Part shown: positions 54,202-64,000 of the stretch, one piece after another
Layout of the letters: every line of letters starts with the position of its first letter
Position numbering within the stretch: the first letter of the stretch is position 1
NCBI GenBank assembly: GCA_038501195.1
Contig: JBBPUQ010000003.1
Location: 2,000,501 to 2,064,500, forward strand
Source of the DNA: Nemania diffusa
Taxonomy: Eukaryota > Ascomycota > Sordariomycetes > Xylariales > Xylariaceae
Direction: 5' to 3'
Length of the DNA: 64,000 bases
Made by a program: the position numbers and the translations under genes
Notes under the pieces: model-generated
What the model saw: only the letters and a program-made list of their open reading frames with translations
The model's database searches: none
Told to the model about the DNA's origin: nothing

Positions 54202-54834
54202 GGCGTATAGACTGTATTCCTTTTTTTTTTTTTGGTTGAAGCAAGCCCAGCAACACAGCAGAGGTAGCGAGGCGAGGAGGCCGCGAGGACTTATAATATC
54301 TAGAGTAGCAGTAGTATAGTAGACAGGGGGCGGCTTAGGGAACAAGCACAGAGAGAGGGTTGTTGAAGGAACAAGAACAAAAACGGAAAAGGGCGGCAAC
54401 GGGCTGAGGCGGTTCCCCGGACAGGGTTATTAGCTAAGTCGCCAACAGCCGCGATCAAGAAGAGAAAGTGGACGATATCTCGTGAAGAGAGGAAGAGGAG
54501 GGTAAGACAAGCCGCGATGGTGTGTGGGTGGTGGGGTTGAGTTATAGAGGAGTCCTAGAATCCTAGAAGTGTAAGTGCAGGTGTAGGTGTAAGTGTAGGT
54601 ACGTACTTAGTACTCGGCTCCGGCATGCTGTCTAGTCTCAGCAAGCTTTTAGTCGCCATCGTTCGGATCGCCTTTTAATATGTCGAGTCAATTAATTGAT
54701 TTTCCCTCGATTAGTTAGATCCCTTCTTGACTAGGAAAACGAGCTATGGCCCGCTCTCGTGCATGAGTCCATGGTCCACGGCCGAAAAGTTGGCATGTTG
54801 CATCGCATCGCATCGCATCAGTCAATCAGTCAAA
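54202..54834. other. Upstream region of the 343-aa gene
   Basis: It holds the likely leader and promoter of the minus-strand gene: a poly-T tract (plus strand 54222-54234), GA-rich stretches near 54400-54520, and a short degenerate GTGTAAGTGCAGGTGTAGG repeat near 54568-54602. No second gene is supported. Confidence 0.45.
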
Positions 54835-54858
54835 TCAATCAATCAATCAATCAATCAG
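54796..54858. repeat. Short tandem repeats: CATCG and AATC
   Basis: A run of CATCG units (TTGCATCGCATCGCATCGCA) is followed by CAGTCAATCAGTC and then about five AATC units ending near 54858. Confidence 0.8.
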
Positions 54859-54887
54859 CAGCGTCGGAGTCTGCGAATGGCGAGGTA

Positions 54888-54955
54888 CCTACCTTAGGTA
54901 TAGTACCTACCTACCTATGCGTACGCATAACATGCCTACCTACCTGCATACCTGC
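54888..54955. repeat. CTACCTA-type repeat cluster with a 14-bp palindrome
   Basis: Clustered ACCTACCT and TAGGTA words around a perfect palindrome TATGCGTACGCATA at 54916-54929. The same motif family appears singly elsewhere in the right flank (about 49450-49480, 50400-50420, 59165-59185). Confidence 0.7.
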
Positions 54956-55050
54956 TGCTGCTGCCGCTGCCGCTGCTGTTTACTGCTGTCGCGGCGGCGG
55001 CTGCTGCTGTTGCTGCTGCCACCACTGCCACTGCCACTCCCACTCCGCTG
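54951..55050. repeat. CTG/CCG-rich low-complexity tract
   Basis: Imperfect CTG, CCG and CCACTGCCACTGCCACTCC repeats. They create long but spurious open frames on both strands (poly-Ala/Cys on one, poly-Ser/Arg on the other). Confidence 0.8.
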
Positions 55051-58000
55051 TAGTCGCTCGCTGTATGTATGTAGGTACCTAATGGCAGGGCGTTTTAGGC
55101 CGTGCACCGTGGGCCGTTGGGCCGGGTCAAAGTGGTAGATCAGGGCATTGCCCCGACTGCGCGACCGACTTGCCGCGGACTTGGCACTGGTATACAGTAG
55201 TAGCACACTTGGTCATGCGCAGCACAGTGGGCTGTGTAGCGGCCTGCAGATGCTAACCCGCGACGTAGCAAATAGAAGTCCTGCGTGCTGACAACCCAAG
55301 CTGAAAGCTGCATGCGTGGCCAGTGCACCCAGCGCAGCGCCACTTTTTGCCTTGTACAGCTGTAGTCTACATAGTAGTGCATTGATGCCGTCTAGGTACC
55401 GATACAAGAGCTCCGTATCTCCATACTTGCGGACGTACCCATTGCAGAGAGAAGAGGGAGACCGGCTTTACTTACCTACGCCGTACCTAACTTCACACTT
55501 CACACATCAGCACACCGCGCTGTGCCAGGGTTACCTAGAAAATCATTCCGTCGCCGGTTAATCCTCCTGCAATGCGCAATGACGGTCTTAGTTCTCACAA
55601 TGGAGTGAAGCAAAACCACATGCTCTGTTCCCTGTCGACGGGTCATGTCATTCCATTCACTCGGGATAATACCATGCGGCGTTGTGGCTAAGGAATTATA
55701 CGGGCGTTTTACCTAGATGGTCCACCACCATAGCAAATCATAAGCCGACGATGCCCGGAACCACCTACACACATTAATCTGCATGTCTTCTAGAATAACT
55801 TACATATGTACTTTGTATATCTTCTCTAAGCGCCCCTATCTGAGATATGATCATCACATATCGGTACGAAAGATCTAATCACTTGTCAGCTAAAGCATCT
55901 TAGCAGGATGCCGATGGCGTATATTTACAGTATCACATTGTACACCCGAACCGTACCACTAGGTACTATTTTTGCTATACTTTAAATGGTATGATTTCTG
56001 GATCCATGAACTCTCCCTGGGATGGCCACACGATCCACAATAGTTGCATGCAGTCTAGACTGATGTGGATGACCATATTCCTCATGCAAACCATCTTGCG
56101 CCTACATATCTCCTCCCGTAATTGTATGTAGTTGATATGTTACCCAAATTTCCAGAGCTTCACACTAGTAGACATACGAGGTTACTGTTTCATCAGCAAA
56201 TCCCACATGGTCAAAAAGCTTCAGGTGAACGTCTCCGCCCGGCGCAATTAGAGCAGCAAGTAGCCTATCAGTGATAGGTAGATCCAATATAAGGTATAGG
56301 TAGGGATGAGCTGAGGTGCTAGATGTCTGGGGGTGGCTCCGAGCGCCATACGTAGTAAACAGTAAGGGATATCAATGAGTACCGTTACCTCGAGGGGCGT
56401 CTCCAATGTTTCCTCGGTCTGGAGCTGATGCGTCTCCATCTTGCATCGCGCAGGATCGCGAAATGAAACGCATATGCAATAGGCTTGCTCTGGAAGCGCC
56501 AATAGATACGATTACTCTGGTCTCCAGGAGTGCAGTACAACTTATTTAAGCAGCATGCAGGCCTTTTAGGCCGGACTAACGCAGAGGTTTGATGAGGATT
56601 GGTCTTCATCCCATGCTCTTGAGCTACCAACTCCCATCGAGAAATGGGGAGCTTTTCAGATGCAGTAACGCGTCGCAGCCATCAGGGGCGCCTCCATTCT
56701 CCAAGAGCAACTAGCTGCTCCCAAAGATGATAGATCACGAGAGGAGGCTCCAAGCGGATGAATAGATCCAACAAGATGCAGCTTTTGCCGAAATTGGATC
56801 CAGGAGATAGGGTGACCCTGTCTGACAAAAAGAAAGAAAGGCCGAGGATTTTCGAGATTCAACGACAGCCTGTAGACGGCATATTTCCAGGTTGAGACCC
56901 TAGCTAGTGGCGGATGATGAGGTGAGGTGAGTTGACAAGATTTGGCACTTCTGGATTTCGATTGGCTGCTTGCTGTTGAGCCGGAGGGTGGTTCGAAGTG
57001 GGGCTCTAGCTAACCTAAATTTCTATTGGCTCTAAATTCTAGAGGCCTGGAAGCTCCAAAATGAACGATACTGCTAGGTAAGGCCTGGATGGTGAGTGCC
57101 TGCCTACATATGCGCATCTACTGGCCCAGGCTAAGGCACCTCGATAGACATGAGACAAGAGCCAAATGATCAAAAGAGTCAATGAAGCGCATGACAATGA
57201 CAGAAAGGGGCACTTAGCTTCATAAAAGGCCATATAAGGGCCTCGGACGCAGGGTCAGGGCCCTGTCTCTAAAGGACGAAGATTGGCTAAAGCACAGAAT
57301 AGGGATACCGACGCTACGCATACAGTCGCAACACGACCTCCTACATTTTGCATTTGCGCACCTCTATGATTCCCTATCTGGAAGGATCAACACCTTTAGT
57401 TCCCGTGCAGTGGCCCGACAATATAGTGATCCGTGGGGACGGCTGACTAGCGAACGTCGAGACCAATCCAAGGAGGCTGCCGTGGGCGTGTAGACGCGGC
57501 CTTGTATCAGACGTGACTGGCGGCGACCTACGCGGCGGCAAGCACCGGGCAAGCAGGACTATTGACAGGTGGGGGATCTCCCCGGTGCTCTTTTGACTAT
57601 ATGAAACATGAAACGCGTCCGAAAGAAGTGCCGCAGAATAACACCACGCGCGCGTATAGTGAAGGCATAGAGCGGTAGTTAGTCGCCGCAGCTAGACGCG
57701 GAGGGCCGATGTGTGAAGATAGGTACGATACCTACATAATGGAGAAATAACGGCAACAACGTGCCAAGGTTGCACAAGTCTCAGTTGAGCCAAAGAACTG
57801 GGAGGTGAAATCTAGCATACATACCTATTCTAGGAATCTCTGCGGTGGGTATGTTGTATGTTGGTAGCTACATAGGTTACTAGGGAGGTAACGAGATACC
57901 TGAATCACCTACCTGAGATACTGCGTACATGTACATAACTAAGATAGTACAGAGTATATCTTGATCCGTGCACTACACTATACTATACCCCTGCCCTACA

Positions 58001-61000
58001 AGAGATAGTACTTAGACAAGTGCAAGTGGGTATATACGGGAATCCAGCGGATCCCTCTCGGCAGGCTAGCAGCGGCCGCTCCGTTTTGTGCATTTCACTG
58101 AGGCAAGGCATTGCACCCGCTCTTTGCCGCATCTTCAAATTACATGCATACCTACATACGTACACATACCGTATGTGTTACCCGACAGTGTCGTCCCAAG
58201 CCATCCATCGATCCATATCGGAATAGCACGACATGCATCATTGTCAACTGGACAATCGAGTTTTACTCTCTGCGGGCCGAACACCCCTGAGGCCCTTGAT
58301 CCTGGATCTCATGCTCACTTGACCTCGATCTTCATCACATGCAAACCTCTTCTCACTGCCCGCCGACCTTGACAACCAACGGAATAGCATGCAAGCGCTA
58401 CGGTTCTTGGGTTCCATGGCTCTTCAAAACTGCACACGCGTATGCATATGTATGCGCTCAATACCAATCAACAACGGGGCAGAATAGACCGAGGCTATAC
58501 ATAGACGGCGCAATGACATAATTAGCAATGTGTCGCTGGTGTAAGAGTAGTTTGCCGCTTTCAGAAAACGCAGGCCCTAATTGGGGCCATATCGATATCC
58601 CAGCAAGCGGCAGAAGTAAGGGCCCTGATCCTGACTTCGGCCTGCTTTACCAAATAGACAGCTCGCTTGTTCAGACCAGGTATATCCTACAAAGGGCGGG
58701 CAGTCGTAACGCCTATGTTAGGTAGTTGTACTCTGTAGTCTACTGCGTACCTAAAGCAACGGCTATTTACAAGAACTACGTACGCCAACATTTTTCGTCA
58801 CAAGAACCGATAAAACAGAACTCCTAATGATACCAGCGTTATAAATTAAATAGCCCACACCTAGGCACGGTCGTCATTGATATCTACACTAGATATCGAA
58901 GACACTTCATCATGCAATTCGACATGATTTTAAAAAAAAACACCTTTAAGGATAGCAAACATTAGCACATATTAGATGGGTTCAAGGTTTGAGATAGCTG
59001 CCGTCCGCGTCATTAGAGCAAGTCAAGTATTCACGACTACAAACAAATCCATATGCCACTGTGAAGGGACGCCAAGCTCGGCAGTTTTACTAATCCTTGC
59101 ATTTCAACCCCCACTCTAACGCACAGGCTACAGACAATTCTAAAAACGTTTACTTACTACCTAATGTACTACGTACGCATACGCAGTACACCTGAGCGAG
59201 ACCGGCGCTCCAAAGCTCTGACTCCTCTTAGCTGGCTTGATGATCAACATTGTCCCAACCTCGGATAATTGTCTAGATTAAACAAAACATGTTGGATTCT
59301 TTTGCTGCCTGCTCAGAGTGTATAACCGCGTAACCAAAAACATAGTATGAGTCAACATACCTATGCTAATCTTTAGTCTCCGGCTTTAGTTAGATCTATA
59401 CCAGTTTAGTAGAAAAATCTGGTATATCTAGTGCACGGTACGCATAAGTGTCTGTTTGTCACATGCCCCGAGCTTGCATCCCTGGAGAGCTGAAAGGCTT
59501 GACGCAACGAAATCGCGGGGTGGCAAGGCGAGATAGGGCGGGCTAAAAGTGGCTTGTAAGCTGCCTCCCCCCCACGTCAATGCGCCACTACGCCAACGCA
59601 TCGATTCTTGATTTTCACCCCTACCAGCCCCATTCCAGCCACAGGAGCAGCTCCGAGGGGACGTTACCACGTTTCACTCAAGTCCACCGATGACTTCATA
59701 GCGTACCTAGGTATGCATGTATTAGACAATACGAAAATTGAGCAATTAGGCCTCCGACAGTTACGCAGTTAGTGCCACCCACTCACTCACTTCAACCATT
59801 CTGAAGTAAATCACTGATTGCGAAAAGACCACCTCACGCTGACTCACTTGGGCACTCTTGTGCATGCGCTCTCGTCGCGCTGGATTGGGTTCTGCTGCGC
59901 TGTTGTTGGGCAGGGAAAGCCCAAGCCGAAACGCCCCGGATAGAGGTTTGAGGCCGCTATCCTCGACCACTCCTCCTTTACCTACTTACTTACGATGCCT
60001 GAATGATTCGGCCGGCATAGAGTCCCTCTTCATCAAAGCCCATGCCCGCTACAATTTTCTTGATCATCTGATATTGAGGCCTCGTGCCGACATTCCGTGC
60101 TCTTAGGCATGCGTGTTAATGAGGCGGTGAACAACCGGGTTGGAGCTCATTGGTGAAGCGGTGAAAGCCAGAGCCGATACTTCTGCAACCGCGACATGGG
60201 TTCTCGCAATGCGGGCGATTTTTTCTCTCTGGAAATGACGCCTGCGTGACTCGCAGATTTCCTGTCACCTTACATACCTTCGCCTCTCTAGACGGGGGTG
60301 GGATTCGGAAATTGCGCAACGTATTCAACTCATACCATGTCGGTCCTATCTTGGGAGTAAGTTCACAAGCAACTTTTAAATCTCCTGACATGACCAACTC
60401 ATGACCAAGTAATCTGTATCACTCAAAAATCTGCAGTGTGCTTAGTGTTATAAGCGACAAGGTTGATACGTTAGCAATGCGACCTGGACTGTGTAGTTGA
60501 AGATTCGCCGAGGAGAAACTACCGGACTTAGGATAGTTTGATTGACACATCTTATTTCCTATTTACAACGAACAGAAGCAAGGTGTCCGTTCCACGTGAA
60601 GTGATTTCTTTTCCATTTATTGAGAAGGTGTATTCTTCGCGCTAACCTCCTTCCTTTTTAAATTATGTTTTAAAGATCATCGCGTATAAGATCCTATAGC
60701 GACATTAGCTTTTCCTCAATCTAGGAGGCATGCCAAGTTTTCACTACGATCCTATTAACATAACATCACGATGTCAAGAGCGGTAGACTTATTCGCTGAT
60801 ACTTGATGAGAAGTGTATGGCATAACTATTCTTTTAATTTTTACTCCTATAATGCAGCGGCATTGTGTGAGAAATTTCGTGATCTTGTAGTGCATTCGAA
60901 GACGAAAACTTTATTCGTCAAGTCAGCTAGGCATGTTGCTTCGCAACCTGTGCAAGCCCTTGATATGTTAAGAGTATACAATGTGTAACTCAATAAACAT

Positions 61001-63909
61001 CCCACCTCTCTTCGTAAGATCATAATCCCGCGGAGGTAGAAGAATAGGGTTAACGCTGATATGACAGTACAATGCTCATTCGGCCCACCTGGTGCTTTAC
61101 GATAATGGTCTATTATCCGGTTTCTAGCGCATAGGCCTAATAACTTGATAACTACTGCTGTACTAATTCTACTTTTCGGAAGGTGACGCAAATTATGGCA
61201 GAGGACTAGATAGGTATCCGGAGTGGCCGGCACGTCGTTTTCGCCCACTCCAGTACCACCACCAATAAAGGTACCGTAATGAAATTGTGCACATGCCGTG
61301 GCGAAAACAATACTTCCTAGAAAATCCAGCGTAGGGTTCGATAATTTATTAATGGCACAACATACCATCCGGCTATAGAACTTGCCTCCTCATGTCAGCG
61401 GTACTTAGGCCACCGTCCAGGAGCAGAGCCCTTGCGCCTCATCACGTTGTCGTCCGCCTAAGCACCCAGCAGATATGAGAAGGTTTTTTCTTGGGGGACA
61501 GTATCTCCCTCATTCCTACACTGCAGTAATGTGGAGAATTCCGAGGTTGTGCTTGCGAACGGATCGGCCCCTATCTAATGCTAACGCGGAGATGAACATA
61601 GACCTACATAGGGCAGGCAGGCTAGGGTTTAGGCTCCGCGGTGTTTCAAGTAATCCTGGTCTTGTGGCAGGGTTCAATATACGCACAATCGGATTTGCTA
61701 GCCCTTTGAATCCCATTATTTGGGACGGTGGACTATTCTAGCTTCGAAAGAACATGCGATAGGCGCTATGGCTAGTATCCTAACTTAGTGCGCTTCGCGG
61801 ATAATACTGCCGATGACATGTCTTCGGGCTCATATTAGCTACTTGCTGGGATACCAAACGTCCCCTATCCGAAAAAAACATCACGATATCCGGCACATTG
61901 GGCAATATTCTAAGCATGGTTACACCCGCAGCTTACGGTAGGTATCTTACTACCGAGAGAGTATTGACAAACACAGGTTCGCAGATTATTTCTAACTAAA
62001 AGATAAAGAGCAATTCTGCGCATATTCTTTAGTAAGCGATTATAGCAAAATATGAAGTCATTTTTTAAGAATAGAAGGCATCAAAGAACATGAGCCACCA
62101 GTTCTTACTCATACCGCAACGATGAGGAACTTTGGGAGATGCTGCAGTTAGACCTGCTCACAAAACCACGGCGACTAATAGTGACAGCCCACACGTTCCT
62201 AGGTTCGCAAAAAAACCACGCATGGAGATCTAAGAGTGTAGGCACTACCCTTTCTAATGCCCGAGAAGTCAGAATACTGTCATTAAGGGGCAAAAGTTGT
62301 AGACCGATGTCAACTAGGATTGAAAGTATTGACATAAGGAGATTGTACATGGGGATAGGGCGGGTTCTCGGAAGTATGACCGAGATGACGGTCATTAAAT
62401 GCTACGAAACCTTGTATTCAAGGTCAAGTTATAGAAGAATAACTCGCCGCAGTACTGCTCAGTTTGTGATAGACCTTGAATTCAGACAACAAACATATAT
62501 TGTACAACCTCTTTACTAAATCACCGTTCGCTATCCTACTTAGGACCCAAGATCATATCTCATACTACCTAAGTAGGAGCCCAGCATGTAGGAATAGGAA
62601 CTTGTGAAGTGATAGACAGTATTCTGTCCTATTTCTTAGCCGCGAATATCCTTACTTTCGTCTCAGAGGCCATCTAAATATATTACATATGACGTGCCCG
62701 CGTCAATACATTGATGGACTATACGTACGAGAGTCCGTGTGACTCCAGCTTTGTAAGGTTATTCGTGCTTCTGCTCCCCTACTCACTATTAATATGTTGC
62801 AATTGTTTCTCGTAAACCCATCGCAATTCAATACCCTCAATAGTATGCATATATTTGATGTTAACTATAGCACAGTTGCTAGGAGGTATAGCTCCAAATG
62901 GGAGATGAGTCACTAGTAGGTCATGACCTAGACTTAGGGCTTAGTATTATTGATCCTTGAATGCTTCGTCATGACTTCGAGAACGCCCCTGGCCATATAT
63001 AAGAGCTCTAGAACTGAGGACTACAAAGAGGGAAAAACATCGCGCACTACAGGCATAACTGAGAAGTTAATGTAATAATCAATTAGGCATGTTGCGGATT
63101 TCGGAAATTGTATAGATATGACTACGTTACTACAACGTTATTACTGGCGCTATTGAACTTAAATGGTGCCGTGTAACACGTTACCGATGGATACCCGTAG
63201 ACGTGGATTCTCGCTAATACCTTCAATATAAGTGTGTCTTTCTTTTAAATCGGATAGTTATTTTTTCAAGTAACGAAATATATCTAAATAGAGATCATAA
63301 CATAGGGTGTGACGACGATTCTATATACATAACTCCTAGACCTAGAAGGCCAGGAATCAATTGATATTTATATTGAGCCCTATACTAGACCCCTTTTACG
63401 CCCTTCTTCCTAGCTACTTCTAAGCCCCTATTCACTTCGAGACAAAACCCTTTGATAGTAGTGTCTAGATAGATAAACATCTAACGCAAGAGAGGAGATA
63501 CGGAATGTGTGTGTGTGTGTAGGATAGATTATCTGAAACCCTCGGACAACTTTGATGTAATAAATCATCTAGGCCTATTTAACCTGCCTTATGCTAGAGA
63601 AAGCTACAAGTTGGTGCTGGTGCTTCTGAATTTATTAGCTAGAAATTGTACCCCTTACGGATGGCAGCGTTGGCGGAAGATATTTAATCTCATTTTCAGT
63701 TTATTCTACTACATTTATCGTCATTCTACCATCCGAGACATTAGGCGACGGGCGTGGCTGTAGGGGTGTGGCTCTAACTTTAACTAAACGCAATGTGAAT
63801 GAGAAACTGCAGAGTTTTAGCATTATTGAATGGGTTGGCGTTATTGACAATGTATAAGAGGTGTTTATGATGCGTATTAATATACGCAGAGCTACTAGGT
63901 CTGCACTCC
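55051..63909. other. About 8.9 kb with no supported gene
   Basis: Only short, overlapping open frames. The longest (minus 60847-61368, 173 codons; plus 62139-62519, 126 codons) have no domain, no splice signals and no coherent neighbours. The part after about 58.8 kb looks somewhat more AT-rich than 48-58 kb and may contain old mutated repeats. A (TG)n run lies at about 63506-63520. Confidence 0.5.
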
Positions 63910-64000
63910 TTACAGCGAAGCCCGCAACAAACTGCTCTTCAACTCCTTCGAAACACATCTCGCGATATAATCCGCAATCGCCATGGCCGTGATCATCGGA
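63910..64000 (-). CDS. Possible C-terminal end of a gene cut by the right edge
   Basis: On the minus strand a frame open from the edge ends in TAA at 63910-63912 and would encode PMITAMAIADYIARC, then VSKELKSSLLRASL. The composition looks protein-like. However, another frame over the same bases (MCFEGVEEQFVAGFA, ATG at 63958) is also open and runs to a GTAAGG that could be a splice donor. The stretch is too short to decide. Confidence 0.2.
   Translation of the reverse strand, partial: PMITAMAIADYIARCVSKELKSSLLRASL

Noticed and set aside
56248..56862. Chain of three minus-strand frames that might be one broken gene
   Set aside because: The frames do not join by plausible introns and carry no recognisable domain.
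60847..61368. 173-codon open frame, minus strand
   Set aside because: The longest frame in the right third, but no domain, no start context, an unordered amino-acid mix, and a length that chance can give in a 64-kb window.
62139..62519. 126-codon open frame, plus strand
   Set aside because: No recognisable motif, overlaps an opposite-strand frame of similar length, and has no splice-compatible neighbours.
1..64000. tRNA, rRNA, CRISPR and riboswitch searches by eye
   Set aside because: No T-arm or anticodon-arm pairs, no rRNA core sequence and no spaced direct repeats were found; CRISPR is not expected in a fungus.

Overview
The window looks like a chromosome segment of a filamentous ascomycete (Pezizomycotina). 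The grounds are a 59-nt intron with a fungal branch site, an F-box/leucine-rich-repeat protein of a type I know from filamentous ascomycetes, very gene-poor intergenic DNA full of CTACCTA/TAGGTAGG words, and a very large AT block whose mutation pattern resembles RIP (repeat-induced point mutation). A Sordariomycete such as a member of the Xylariales is my guess from the intergenic words only.

Layout. 1-1081: the 3' part of a GNAT acetyltransferase-like gene, cut by the left edge. 1082-2911: intergenic DNA. 2918-41956: one 39,039-bp insertion that is almost pure A+T in its centre. It is bounded by inverted repeats that start TACGGTCGCCC, and by a 6-bp direct duplication GCTGCT (2912-2917 and 41957-41962). 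Its arms are collinear inverted copies for about 1.74 kb: paired coordinates sum to 44874 at every point I checked. They differ mainly by transitions, and each holds a matching array of about four 140-bp units. Further in lie moderately AT-rich shoulders, then minisatellites (A-rich on the left, T-rich on the right), then a core of about 26 kb with hardly any G or C, made of decayed, repeated and inverted blocks. 41963-64000: normal-GC flank with two supported genes. One is a 686-aa F-box/LRR protein ending in a polybasic stretch and a CaaX box (44246-46306). The other is a 343-aa protein of unknown function on the minus strand (53170-54201). A short LTR-like relic lies near 48.1 kb, and a possible gene end touches the right edge.

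The main result is the insertion. The inverted ends plus a target-site duplication make it look like a giant mobile element (or an integrated linear invertron-like molecule) destroyed by C-to-T mutation, rather than simply an AT isochore. No coding capacity survives that I can recognise. It could now serve as heterochromatin or a centromere core, but nothing in the sequence proves that. The three supported genes show no evident functional link.
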